NCBI GenBank assembly: GCA_964019695.1 | Contig: OZ026518.1 | Location: 110,776,145-110,840,144, forward strand | Length of the DNA stretch: 64,000 nucleotides | Direction: 5' to 3' | Source: Loripinus fragilis | Lineage: Eukaryota > Mollusca > Bivalvia > Lucinida > Lucinidae | Part shown: positions 24,190 to 35,450 of the stretch, one piece after another | Numbering within the stretch: the first letter of the stretch is position 1 | Layout of the letters: each line of letters opens with the position of its first letter | Translations under genes and position numbers: made by a program | The notes under the pieces: model-generated | Seen by the model: the letters and a program-made list of their open reading frames with translations, nothing else | Database searches by the model: none | Told to the model about the DNA's origin: nothing

Positions 24190-25230
24190 CCGTCAAATGT
24201 AAGACCCATCATGAAGTAAATAAATGAATGTGGAATAAATTTTGGGTAAGTAAGGCATTATCATCTGATTGGCTGCATTTTTCAAATACTAATCTATCTG
24301 ATTTGAGCATTGTTGGTACATGCGACATTGTTTACCAAATGCGTCATCAAATTATGTGATTCGCCCGATTGGTTGATTCAAGATCGTTATCAATCTGCGT
24401 CATCACCTGTCACTGAAACCGCTTTTTGACCTGGCCATGTGCAAAATGTTTTCAAAAATATTATAGTGCAGAAAATCATATCCTTCTGTTGCATAATATT
24501 GTAATACCAATCATTGTTAATGTTTAGCATCCAAAGGTTACTTGATGTCTCCACAAATGGATTAATTTTAGCCATTCAGTGCTTGCTACTTTTTTAGCGT
24601 AGTGTTTTGAGTAATGCATACCGCATATTAACAGTTAAAACCCCATTTTTCAGTTGTGATGTGCCTATGCAGACAGGTCGATTCTTTGAGTATCGGGCCT
24701 GCACAGACAATGGTAAGTAGGGTCTTTATCTATGTTCTAATGAATCTTCCTCTTGGTACCATGGGTTGGTCTGTGATTTGTGATTGTGGCATTCTCTTGC
24801 CATATTCACCTGTTTTATTTATTTGTTTTTTTTTCTCAGAAGCTGTGGTGCAATAGGGTGCTGTAGTAAACTCTTGGATTTCCAGGAAAAGTCAGTTCAG
24901 TCGCGTGATTTCAAATAAAACAGTGGCAGGGTTGTTTGTTTTTTTTTGGTCAATTTTGATGACCGATATTGGGTCGTGTTCCCGATGGCCAAAAGTATGT
25001 TTTTTCCCCAATTTTAAAGAAAAATTCCGATTCAAGTAACAAAATAAATTGTCACCATTTTATGACATCTTTACTGCATTAATGAACCAAATATTTGATT
25101 TTTTTTGTTTTATTTGACTATATTATACGATGTGAGTTTTTCCCAATTTTGCATAAAATGATGCGAAAAATTCCCAATTCTGGGAATTGGTCATGTTCCC
25201 AAAATAGGGAGGAAAAAATCCTGAGTGGAT
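24190..25230. other. Intron sequence, no recognised element
   Basis: Between the two PDZ exons. Only T-rich stretches and 'ttcccaatt' motifs near 24950-25210 stand out; they may be an old repeat. Confidence 0.6.
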
Positions 25231-25465
25231 TCTGAGGCTGCATGGAAATCAGTGCAGATCCTGATCAGATGGCTTCGTCAGAAGCCAGCTGATCTGGATC
25301 CACATTGTTTTCCAAGGAGGACATATCTGTGTTCAGCAGGAAGATGGTTAAAGTACTTTTCAAGAACTTAGAGTAGTTTTCCAGCACTTTTCTAGACAAC
25401 CTTTTCAAGGACTTTTTCAACGAAGGTTTTCATTTTCAAGTACTTTTTAGGCTGGAACCCGGCTA

Positions 25466-25671
25466 CAGTAAAACTGGTGTAAATCGGCTACTCAAAAATA
25501 GACAAAACAAAGATCTTAATGACAAATGGTAGCTTAATGAAGGTCAAAAGTATTGCAGAATGCTCCCCCTGGAGCATTTTGCAATACTTTTGATCTGCAT
25601 TAAGCAATAACTAGTCTTGAAAACCAATTTTTGGTCTTTTTGAGTATGGTTGTTTTACACAGGTTTTACTG
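25466..25671. mobile_element. Mariner-type inverted-repeat element (MITE 1) touching a splice donor
   Basis: The same family as 5273-5488, with TA at 25464-25465 and 25672-25673. Its right edge lies 7 nt from the end of the PDZ exon, so the target TA supplies +6 and +7 of the intron (GTAAG-TA). Confidence 0.88.
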
Positions 25672-25678
25672 TACTTAC

Positions 25679-25887
25679 CACAACAATATGCTGCAGTGTA
25701 TAAGTATTAGAGTTCCCTAGATAGACTCTGATTGCCTTTAGAGTGAACCCATATCCTCTTGGCCCTTTTTTCAGAACAATGGGTGGTTTCAAGCTCCTAG
25801 CCAGGGGAGACACTTCTCTCGATGGGGAACCATCCCTTGAACTTGTGCTGGAACCCGGCGACTCCATTGGTTGACGATGGAACTCTT
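25679..25887 (-). CDS. MAST: MAST exon, Ser-rich segment and first half of PDZ domain (residues 661-730)
   Basis: A 209-nt exon with acceptor cactttacag and donor GTG|GTAAGT (phase 1 in, 0 out). It encodes EFHRQPMESPGSSTSSRDGS, then PSREVSPLARSLKPPIVLK and GPRGYGFTLKAIRVYLG, ending TYTLQHIVV. SSRDSSPSRDF.P..S.RPPI is the family pattern just before the PDZ domain. GYGF at 705-708 is the PDZ carboxylate-binding loop that docks C-terminal tails of partners. A mariner-type inverted-repeat element (25466-25671) begins at intron position +8, its TA target forming part of the donor consensus. Confidence 0.95.
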
Positions 25888-26214
25888 CTGTAAAGTGGAA
25901 CCAAAATTATACAATACACAATAACTCAAAAGTTAACTCTTTGCCTGTTAGCGGCCAATTTTGTCGTCTGCTGATAATCATTGTAAACAGTTTGGACCCA
26001 GACTAGGCCTGACAGAAGGTCGGGCGTGATCTAGATAAAACATTAATTTTGAAAAATATCTGCAGACGAAAAAAAACATGAAAAATTACCCAGCATGCAA
26101 AGAGTTAAGGAACTGGTCTGCACATGCCAGACTGAAATGAGAAGCAGGCAAGTTTTGAATGCAATAGACTGTATGCCATATTTTGTAGACTTTCATCCCA
26201 AACTTACTATAAAC

Positions 26215-26430
26215 TTAACTCTTAAAGCGCCACCTATAATTTGCAGCAGACGACAATTTGAAATTTTGATGCTTTTTCAAAAATAACAAATAAGGCATGA
26301 TATTTCATGAGAATCGTCTGCTGGCAGACGATTCTCATGAAATATCATACCTTAGTTTTTTTGAAAGTGAGTAAAGATGTTGCAAAATTTGTCGTCTGCT
26401 GCAGGCGTGATTGAGCTTTAAGGGTTAAGC
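26215..26430. mobile_element. Palindromic element 'gcagcagacgac'
   Basis: Begins aactcttaaagcgccaccta and ends cgtgattgagctttaagggt; core gagaatcgtctgctggcaga / cgattctcatgaaatatcat. A related copy at 30345-30540. Confidence 0.75.
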
Positions 26431-26507
26431 ATGATAAAAAATTTGTGCAGCAGACGACATTATTTATATTCAGTCTGCTTTAAGAAACCAATTCAAACTT
26501 TACATTC

Positions 26508-26760
26508 ATGAGTATCGTGGCAGATGATTCAAATGAACGTTCATGTTTTTTCCCTAAAAAATCAAAGAAAGCACAAAAATTATCGTCTGCTGCTGCTGTT
26601 GTGACTGGCGCTCGATGGGATAACTTAATCCTTAAAACGTGAATCATCGTTGCAGAGTACAACCCATTTTGTGACAATCATTCTAACTTAGGAATAACAA
26701 GAGGGCGCTAGGGCCCAGGATCGTTCACCTGAATCCTGGCACATAAATAGATGATGTATT
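26508..26760 (+). repeat. Long direct repeat, copy 1
   Basis: Shares gtggcagatgattcaaatga, ttatcgtctgctgctg, gcagagtacaacccattttg and ttcacctgaatcctggcaca with 27020-27262 in the same order. The two copies are separated by an inverted-repeat element. Confidence 0.8.
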
Positions 26761-26783
26761 GGCCTGTGGCTCAAGAGATATGA

Positions 26784-27022
26784 GCCGGGGCACGAGATTT
26801 CCAACTATGTGGTATGTGCGACTAGCAAAGTCTCAGATCAGCCTGCGCATATGCGCAGTCTGATCAGAGCCTTGGCTAGTCGCTTGAATATTCTATGATT
26901 GTGAAGCTACTGACTGAACGCCATTTGGAGTTTCTAAGCATAAAAGGAGGTTGCAGAGGCTCGTCCGAGTCTACACATGTCAAAATGCCACATTGTTGGA
27001 AATCTCATGTCAGGGCTCATTT
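26784..27022. mobile_element. Inverted-repeat element family 2 between two long direct repeats
   Basis: Reverse-oriented family copy (gacgagatttccaac-like ends, tgcgcatatgcgcagtctga centre). It lies between direct repeats 26508-26760 and 27020-27262. Confidence 0.8.
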
Positions 27023-27262
27023 CATGTGTATTGTGGCAGATGATTCACATGAACTGTCAAGTTTTTCCCTAATAAATCAAAGAAAGCAGAAAAATTATCG
27101 TCTGCTGCTGTTGTGACTGGGGCTCTAGGGGATAACTTAATCCTTAAAGCATGAATCATCGTTGCAGAGTACAACCCATTTTGTGACAATCGTTCTTACT
27201 TTGGGATAACAAGAGGGCCCTAGGGCAATGGACCGTTCACCTGAATCCTGGCACATAAGGAG
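27020..27262 (+). repeat. Long direct repeat, copy 2
   Basis: Partner of 26508-26760; followed directly by a ~148-bp tandem array. Confidence 0.8.
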
Positions 27263-27289
27263 ATTGGCCTGTGGCTTAAGAGATATCAT

Positions 27290-28470
27290 TTCAAGATATT
27301 AATATTTGTAACTCTGGTTGTCACTTTGTTCGGCCGAGCTGAACGTTCTGATCAATTTTGGTAGAGGGCATTATGGGAAACATTTCTGTGAAATTATTTT
27401 GAACTTAGACCAGTGGTACAGGAACAGATGTTGTTTAACAATATTTCATATCTAGAGCTCTGGCAGCCCCTTTTTTTAAGGTGCAGTCAAAACATAAGTG
27501 AAATTTTGGTAGAGGGCGTTATGAGGAACATTTTTGTGAAAAATTATTGAATTTGGACCAGTGGTTCAGGAGATGCCGTTTAAAGACATTTCTTATCTAG
27601 AGCTCTGGGGGCCCCTTTGTTCAGTGGAGTGGAATCATTTGTGCATTTTTTGTAGAGGGCATAATGAGGAACAATTCTGTAAAATTATGTTTTAGTTTCG
27701 GACCATTGGTTCAGGAGGAGATGTCATTAAAATATATTGCTTATCTAGAGCTCTGGTTGCCCCTTTGTTTGGCAGAGAGGAACCATTTGAACACGCAATT
27801 TTGTAGAGGGCATCATGAGAAACAATTCTGTGAACTTATTTTGAATTTGGACCAGTGGTTCAGGAGATGCCGTTTAAAGACATTTCATATCTAGAGCTCT
27901 GGCGGCCCCTTTCATTCAGCTGAGTGGAACCATTTGAGCAATTTTGAGAGGGCATCATGAGGAACGATTCTGTGAAATTATTATTTGAATTTGGACCAGT
28001 AGTTCAGGAGATGTTGTTTAAAGATATTTCTTATCTAGAGCTCTGGTGGCCCTTTTGTTCGGCAGAGCAGAACCATTTCTGCTATTTTAGTAGAGGGCAT
28101 CATGAGGAACAATTCTGTAATATTTTTCTGAATTTGGACAAGTAGTTCAAGAGATGTTGTTTAAAGAAGTTTCTTATCTAGAGCTCTGGTGGCACTTTTT
28201 TTCAGTGGAGCAGAACCATTTCTGCAATTTTGGTAGAGGGCATCATGAGGAATATTCTGTGAAATTATTTTTAATTTGGACCAGTGGTTCAGGAGGAGAT
28301 GTTGTTTATAAGATTTCTTATCTAGAGCTCTAACAGCCCTCATGTTCGGTGGAGGGGAACCATTTATGCAATTTTGGTAGCGGGCATTATGGGGAAAATT
28401 CGTGTGAAATTATTGTAAATTTGGACCAGTGATTCAGGAGGAGATGTCGTTTAAATAAAAAGTTTACGCA
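27290..28470 (+). repeat. ~145-150-bp satellite, about eight units
   Basis: Units recur with 'ttatctagagctctgg', 'ttttggtagagggcatcatg', 'aacaattctgtgaaattatt' and 'gaccagtggttcaggaga' at about 27450, 27600, 27748, 27893, 28040, 28180 and 28325. Diverged by substitutions and small indels. Confidence 0.85.
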
Positions 28471-28702
28471 CGTCGGACAAAGACCGATCACAATAGCTCA
28501 CCTTGAGCCTTCCGCTCAGATGAGCTAAAAAAGTTTGATAATTCATGGGAATCTTCTGTCAACAGAGGAATAACAAGAATTATCAAATGTTTCTTGATAT
28601 TGTCTGCTGCAAACTTTGAGGGTTAATTGCCCAGTCTTGCAAAGTGATAAAACCCTTTTTCGCATTGTGCAAGACACCAAGACACCAAAGAAAGTCAACA
28701 CC

Positions 28703-29105
28703 CAGGGTTCATACAGGCAAGTTAATGTAAAATTCAAGGACTTTTAAAAGACTTTCCTACTGTTTTCAAGGACTGTAAACTTATGAAATATACTGATTTA
28801 CACGTTAAATTCTATTTTTGAAATGCTAGACTGCATTACTAAAGATATTAATTTTAGAAAATGAGTATAAAATTGTGGCGCCTTTATTTGGTGCAGCATA
28901 TACTGCACCAAATAAAGGCACCACAATTTTATACTGATTTAGGTCACCAAAAACACTGTTGAATCCTCCTGTAAATGGTAAAATTCAAGGACTTTTCAAG
29001 GCTTTTGAGTGTTTTTCAAGTACTTTTGAAGGCAAATTTATTTTTCAAGGACTTTTCAAGACAAACCTGTATATTCAAGTACTTTTCAAGCCTGTGTGAA
29101 CCCTG
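28703..29105. mobile_element. Small element with CAGGGTTCATAC/GTGTGAACCCTG ends, acacc duplication
   Basis: Ends match those of 17147-20009; both sides carry acacc (28698-28702 and 29106-29110). The interior has repeats of 'ttcaaggacttttcaag' and a central palindrome ggcgcctttatttggtgcag / ctgcaccaaataaaggcacc. A further 19-bp direct repeat (gacaccaaagaaagtcaac) flanks it. Confidence 0.85.
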
Positions 29106-29398
29106 ACACCAAAGAAAGTCAACATATAACTCAGTTATATAAAGAAAGACTATTACTCACTACTCACATGAATTGATTCAATACACAAATTATGATAAAA
29201 ACAAGGAAAAATCACTACTCATTAGCCACATGACCTAAATTAATTAGAACAAATTTGATTCTCAATTTCAGAGAAAGACAGAATAGATGAAGTCATTTTT
29301 CAAATTATGAGAAGGAGAAGAAATTGAAATTTACAAATCAAGATCAAAAATTAGATTAGCTGCTGACATGTTCTCTGGTACACGCAACTAAACAGGGT

Positions 29399-29610
29399 TA
29401 ACCCTTTCCTTCATGAATATTCATGCTAGGCTCCACCCACTTTGAATAATTATATAAACAATTTTCATGTTGGTTGAACAAAGAAATTACTTGTCAGGAT
29501 CAGATATATCATAAGCAAACAGAGTAGACCCTGATCAGACAGCTCTTAAAAGAGCAGCCTGATCAGAGTCTGCTCTGTTTGCAAAAGCATTAAAAGGTGT
29601 CTCAAAGCAG
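29399..29610. mobile_element. Hairpin element 'ccttcatgaatattcatgct' (family 8)
   Basis: Begins aaccctttccttcatgaata and ends gcagtaaagggtta with a gatcagacagctctt core. Other copies at 40790-41036 and 45470-45710 (reverse). Confidence 0.75.
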
Positions 29611-29643
29611 TAAAGGGTTAAAAGGGAGATATGTATAATGTAC

Positions 29644-29799
29644 CTGGGGCTTGTATTAGAAGTGTTAGTGCATTGGCCGATACAGATTTCTGCATGGGTT
29701 TCAACTCATGTCTCTCGTGGTCATGCCGTCTCTCCCGTACTTCATCCACAGGTGACAGTTCTATAATAAGATCAGAGTCGTCCTCAAATTTGAGAGAGC
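29644..29799 (-). CDS. MAST: MAST exon, linker before PDZ (residues 609-660)
   Basis: A 156-nt exon (phase 1 in, 1 out) with acceptor cacctttcttag and donor CAG|GTACAT. It encodes SLKFEDDSDLIIELSPVDEV, a charged RERRHDHERHELKP stretch, then MQKSVSANALTLLIQAP. The KS.SA.ALTLLI motif is conserved in MAST proteins shortly before the PDZ domain (family pattern KSASATALSLLIP). The donor is less consensus-like at +4 to +6, but the frame continues correctly into the next exon. Confidence 0.9.
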
Positions 29800-30579
29800 C
29801 TAAGAAAGGTGAAGAAAACGTGCAACGTGTAAAGCTAAGCCACATGACAACAGCAAAAATCAAAACAAAAGTGTGTCAAAGTGATGACAAAGTGCCCAGC
29901 CATAGGTCCAGATAAGTTTTTTTTTTTAATCAACTATTAAGGTACAGATAAACAAATCCTCTTAAATCTTTGCCTCCTGGGTAAATTTTGCATAGTTTTT
30001 CGACATCTGCTGATTTTTTTCAAAATCAAGTATTTAGAAAAATTCCTTCAACAGAGTGTCAAACAGTTTGGATAAAAATGATCAGACCTGATCTGGGTCA
30101 AAACTGTTTGCAAAAGTTAGCAGCAGGTAACACTTAGTAGGTAAAGAGTTAATGTCATCTTTCATCTTATAAAGACAATTTAGCCTAGCTCCTACACCAA
30201 TAGTTAGACATTGATTTTGCGGAAGAAAACAACCAAAATTGTTTCAGATCACACTGCTCATAGATTAGTCTAATCTGGATCTATTTTGGCTACACAGACT
30301 CATACATATAGCTCCAAAGCTTTTCCTCTACTGATTCTGCTATTTAACTCTTAAAGCGCCAATCACAACAGCAGCAAACAACGAATTTCGCAACATCTTT
30401 CCCATTTTTCGAAAAAAATAAGGTATGATATTTCAAGAGAATCGTCTGCTGGTTCTCATGAAATATCATGCATTATTTTTTATTTTTGAAAAAGCTGCAC
30501 AATTTTAAATTGTCGTCTGCTGCAAATTATAGGTGGTAAAATCCTGATAAAAAATGAAATACATGTGAGCTGTCTGCAC

Positions 30580-30615
30580 TGCCCTCATTTATCACAGTTA
30601 ATTCCTTATCTGTTC
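30580..30615 (-). CDS. Possible 36-nt cassette microexon of MAST
   Basis: Inside the 10.6-kb intron there is a strong acceptor-like tract (tttctttcacttttctccat then ag) followed by an open frame reading TDKELTVINEG. A weak donor GCA|GTGCAG would end a 36-nt exon that is phase 1 at both ends, so it would insert 12 residues without disturbing the frame between the neighbouring exons. A better-placed donor 17 nt further on would break the frame. I do not recognise the peptide in the family, and the donor is poor, so this is a candidate only. Confidence 0.22.
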
Positions 30616-31079
30616 CTATGGAGAAAAGTGAAAGAAAGGCACAAAAAAAAATATAAGGGTTGATCATTAAGTTTTGAGGATAATCACAGACATACACACA
30701 AAAAATATTCTTTGTCTTGATAAAGCTAAAACATTTCCTCAATTCTTCCATTTGCTTGTCAATTATGAGCTATATCCAAATTATTTCATTGTTGTTGTTT
30801 TTTTAAATTTCTCCAAGAAAATAGAAAGCAAAATGATGATTGCTCCATCAGTCAAATAATGCAAGTGGAGAAAGGATTATACCAAAACCAGCTAGAGGCA
30901 TGCGTAGTTGCTCATCCACTATCAAAAGAATGCCTTTAGAAATTTGAAATAGCAGGCCACTTGATAAGATGATTTATTTGAAAATTAGTTTCTTATTTCT
31001 CATCCAAAACATATGTTGTGGGTACTCAAAAGAAGAGTCTGAATGAGAAGGTTCTTTTGAGCACACAAAAGCTATAATT

Positions 31080-31320
31080 GAGCCACGACATGTGATTTCC
31101 AACAATGTGGCATTTTGACAAGTGTAGACTCAGACGAGGCTGTGCAGCCTCCTATTAAGCTTAGAAACTCCAAATGATGTTCAGTCAGTAGCTTAACACA
31201 CAGTGAATATTCAAGCGACTAGCAAAGGCTGTGATCAGACTGCACGTATGTGCAGGCTGGTCTGAGGCTTTGCTGGTGGCACATACCATATTATTGGAAA
31301 TCCCATGCAGTAGCTCATAT
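31080..31320. mobile_element. Inverted-repeat element family 2
   Basis: Ends gagccacgacatgtgatttc and ggaaatcccatgcagtagct; usual central hairpin. Confidence 0.8.
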
Positions 31321-32346
31321 TAAAGCTGATGTCTAATTTTATGTTCAAATTTTTTGTTGATCTCAACCTAGGAGGTAAGAATAATTTATCATGGTCTGGC
31401 CAAAATTTTGTGGGTACTATCATAGGGAGTGCCTCATAAAGTCACTTCCATTGAGTACTACAAAAACCTTAAATGCAGGTTGCATTGAAACTGGTCTTGA
31501 ATTGAATACATCTTACTAAAAGCAATAACTTTATGATCAACCCTCTTATAAAATATATAAATGTACACAATTTGCCTGAAAATAAGTCATGCAAAGAATA
31601 TATGTACAGTAGATAATATACACTGCAAATAAAATTGAAATATTTTTCTTCTAAGTAAAATACAGGATACGTAATACAGCGCTACAGAAACTGCAACATT
31701 TTGTCCTCTCAAGGCCAAAGTGGCAAATCTGGTTTCCTTAATTCATTTTAGACTCAGGGATGAAAGTCATCATCATCAAAAGTGTTTAACCATTTTCATT
31801 ACGATATTAACCCATTTAAGCCAAATGGATTTCCCTTTCTGATCAATTGGACCAGTCCATTTCTGTTTTAAGGATGGTTGGGTGTATTTTTTTTTTCTTT
31901 TTATTCAAATTTAGACAGATAATTTTGTAAGCAAACAGTGGAGACCCTGATCAGATGCCCCATTTTGCGGTGTCTGATCTAGGTCTGCACTGTTTAACGC
32001 TAGGCTTATATGGGTTAAACTACACTGACAGTCTGAGAGAAAAATCTAAAGCAAAAAAGTTGTAGAATGTCAAACATAAAGCATACATTGAATCCTGATG
32101 AAATAGATGAAATAAATAACGAAACAAAGCTCATATTTTTAACTAGCAATATTTGCTAATATCATGCATGCAAAGGATGACAAAAATCGGATGTTATAGA
32201 GATGTCTTGTTTGTTTTTAAATAGAAAACATTTTGAATACTTGGATAGGCCAGTGACGAGAATTTCTCACTAGGGATGTTAGAAAAAAATAATAAAAGTA
32301 CTCCCCTTCATTCGGAGATTCACCTTCTTAATTATGGTACCACAAA

Positions 32347-32940
32347 TATACTGACGGACTTTAATTACGCAACACTAACTTCCCCTAAAATCTTTCAAAA
32401 GACTGTTGAATGTAAACTTCCTTTGCTTCGATAATGTCATCATGAGTTGGCTTCTTCAGCAAACACTTTAGTTCTAATTGTACAACTAGACTGGACGACA
32501 TTATTTGCTCCGTATAAATTAAGACATTTAAACATTTCTTATGCAGAGGAGATTTTAAGCTATTGAATGAAAGGGTACACCCAGATAAACGTCATATACG
32601 CAAATAAGCTGTATCACAGACCTGCCAATCAATATGAGAGGGATTTCTCGATGACTAACAAAGTCCATGATACAAATTTGATGCTTCTAGTATTTCTTGA
32701 TTTATAGAAGTAGGGAATCTTTCATTCATAACATTTGGTCACATGAAACAGTTGACCCCTATTTCAAAAAGTTTACATTTTAATGCATTAAATTCATCTT
32801 AGTTGGACAAGTTGTCCATGTTTTACTTTAAAATGAATGCTCTTTAACATAAAATCAAATTTATTGTTCTGCCTTCTTTTTTGAGACATAAATTAAAGCT
32901 GTTATCCAAGTGTTGCGTTTTTAAAGTCCGTCAGTATATA
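32347..32940. mobile_element. ~590-bp element with ~30-bp terminal inverted repeats
   Basis: Ends tactgacggactttaattac then gcaacact, and agtgttgcgtttttaaagtc then cgtcagtat, flanked by TATA. Non-coding; likely Tc1/mariner-type derivative. Confidence 0.82.
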
Positions 32941-33549
32941 TAATTTAAATAAATCTTGTGAACTAGTAATTCAGTTAAAACATGGGTTAATTCTACAGAA
33001 AACTCAAGTTTTTGGGAATGTTTTTGTAAAAAAAAAAACTCTTTAGGATGAATCAATATGATTATATTACACATTTAATGATAAGTAGTTTGGCATAAAA
33101 TAAATTATAAACCATTGTGTTGTCTGCTTTTTACCTCTGCTGCATATATTCAAATGCACTTCAGACTATTTTTTATCATGGAAGCAAACACTATGAACCC
33201 TGATCAGACTGTTTCCAAGGGAGCAGTCAGATCTGGTCCATATTGTTTGCAAAAATAAGTTGCTAAAATACATAAGCACATGAGAAAACAACGATTGTTG
33301 TGAATGGCGGGAAAAGGGTTAAAAGAAACTGCCACATAATTTAAACTTATCCTATGACATGAAAGTAAAATGGTGGATAAGTCACACAAGACTAACACAG
33401 TGCACCAGTGCAGCCACATACACTAAAACAAACTAACATACAATAATTGTTTGTGGAATTGTTTAAAACCTATGCAAACTCAAAATCAGTTGATGTAATT
33501 AACTCTTTACCTGCCTGTCTTTTAGTTGTATGATGATTACCTTTGCACG

Positions 33550-33662
33550 GGTAAAAGTTCAAAAAGTCCAAAATTCTGAACTTTCAAAACTCCAATCTTA
33601 AAACTTGCAGTATGCCTAATAAATATTCACAATTTCAAGTTTAAATGGCCAATGTCTTTAAA
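33550..33662. mobile_element. Left half of a 'ctgaactttc' inverted-repeat element (family 6), split by SINE B
   Basis: ttctgaactttcaaaactcc and aaacttgcagtatgccta match the left half of complete copies at 11902-12116, 41283-41520 and 50222-50465; the right half reappears within the triplicated unit downstream. Another, decayed copy is at 61955-62165. Confidence 0.65.
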
Positions 33663-33763
33663 CAGACTGTATATAAAGAAGAAAACCCAGTGATTTTGTT
33701 ACCTGCGCATCCTGCATCTTTTGCGCATAAGTTTTTATTTCAGCGAGTCTCAGAGAGTCCCGG

Positions 33764-34087
33764 TTGGTTGGTTGGTTTTGTTGCTTTACATACCAAGTCA
33801 ACAGCTATGGTCAATGCGGGACGGTCAGTTCACCTAACCACACTTTTTCCTGGGCAGGCTTGAACAAGCGGTTAACCAATAATTTGTGCACATACTTTCG
33901 CTTGTAACTGACAACAACCCTTCTTGAATGAATCAGCGGAAGGGAGGAGAATGACCGTAGAAATTATTTCATGATCAATCTCCATGGATGTATAGGATCG
34001 GGCTGGGATCGAACTCGCGACCCCTGGATCTGCAGTCAGACATGCATCTGTAGCAAGACACGTTACCGACTGCGCTACGCGGCCCTG
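33764..34087 (-). mobile_element. SINE family B, full length, seed of an adjacent triplication
   Basis: Reverse-oriented copy of the element at 22506-22826, tail at left (ttttgttgctttacatacca) and tRNA-like head at right (gttaccgactgcgctacgcg). The last 20-odd bases of its head (accgactgcgctacgcggcc) reappear twice downstream, at the start of each further 259-bp tandem unit. Confidence 0.85.
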
Positions 34088-34870
34088 TAAAGAGAGAGTC
34101 CCGGGATGCAAAAGTATGGCAGACTTGTCATTAAAAATAGTGTTTTGGACTCATTAGTTTGCAGTTGGGACTCATTGATATTGGTAACAGCGAGTCCCAG
34201 GACCCATAAGCCCAAAATTGTAAATGAATCACTGAAACCTATTAAAATCTCCCTAATTCAGCATTTTGAGGCTGACTTTCTAGCATTTTGAGGCTGACTT
34301 TCTATAGAAAGTCAGCCTCAAAATCCTGAATTCAGGAATAATAATACCGACTGCGCTACGCAGCCCGGTAAAGAGAGAGTCCCGGGATGCAAAAGTATGG
34401 CAGACTTGTCATTAAAAATAGTGTTTTGGACTCATTAGTTTGCAGTTGGGACTCATTGATATTGGTAACAGCGAGTCCCAGGATCCATGAGCCCAAAATT
34501 GTAAATGAATCACTGAAACCTATTAAAATCTCCCTAATTCAGCATTTTGAGGCTGACTTTCTATAGAAAGTCAGCCTCAAAATCCTGAATTCAGGAATAA
34601 TAATACCGACTGCGCTACGCGGCCCGGTAAAGAGAGAGTCCCGGGATGCAAAAGTATGGCAGACTTGTCATTAAAAATAGTGTTTTGGACTCATTAGTTT
34701 GCAGTTGGGACTCATTGATATTGGTAACAGCGAGTCCCAGGATCCATGAGCCCAAAATTGTAAATGAATCACTGAAACCTATTAAAATCTCCCTAATTCA
34801 GCATTTTGAGGCTGACTTTCCATAGAAAGTCAGCCTCAAAATCCTGAATTCAGGAATAATCTTGAAAACT
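34065..34870 (+). repeat. Triplicated 259-bp unit
   Basis: The phrase agagagagtcccgggatgca starts at 34091, 34372 and 34631. Spacing is 281 then 259; the first unit carries an extra 22-bp internal duplication of gcattttgaggctgactttc. Each unit starts with a piece of SINE B head and ends with the ggctgactttctatagaaag hairpin. Units differ by only a few bases, so the event is recent. Confidence 0.9.
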
Positions 34871-35221
34871 TTCAGCCATGCCTTTGTTAACACTTTGTAC
34901 CCGGATCAGTGCTGACCGACTATATGGTCGGTCAGAATTTTGGGCTATCTACCTCTGCCTATTGTATACCAGCTCCCTCCTTTATGCCAGGGAGTGCTAA
35001 TTTTAATCCAACCTGTTTCATACTCTGACGGTATTCCTGAAAGACTTCTTTTTTCCAAAAAGTCAATTTTGAAGAAAAACATTGGCAAACAACAAAAAAT
35101 CATAAAAAAAATCCCAGGATGCAAAGAGTTAACACAGCAGCAACCTATTAACAATCTACACTGTTGGCTTATAAACACATTCATTAAATCACCCAGCCCT
35201 TGAGAACTATATTTATATATA

Positions 35222-35450
35222 CAGTGCAGTTCCTTAATAATACACCTCATTATAACATGGATTTGAATACAACACGGTCATAATGCGGGCTCCAAATTTT
35301 GTTTTACCACAGAATTTTACAAAGGAATTATAGGAAAATGACCTTGAAATGGTCACTGTGTAAAATTGTCCCTTTATAAAACGGTTCACTTATAACACAG
35401 TCCATTCCTATGGACCCCAAACATAGCGTTATGAAGGGACTGCAATGTAT
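35222..35450. mobile_element. Inverted-repeat element related to 11324-11805
   Basis: Ends cagtgcagttccttaataat and gttatgaagggactgcaatg; interior 'attataacatgg / ttataacacag' motifs. Confidence 0.72.

Noticed and set aside
30563..30615. 53-nt version of the candidate microexon using donor CAT|GTATTT
   Set aside because: It would end at phase 0 and break the frame with the following exon.
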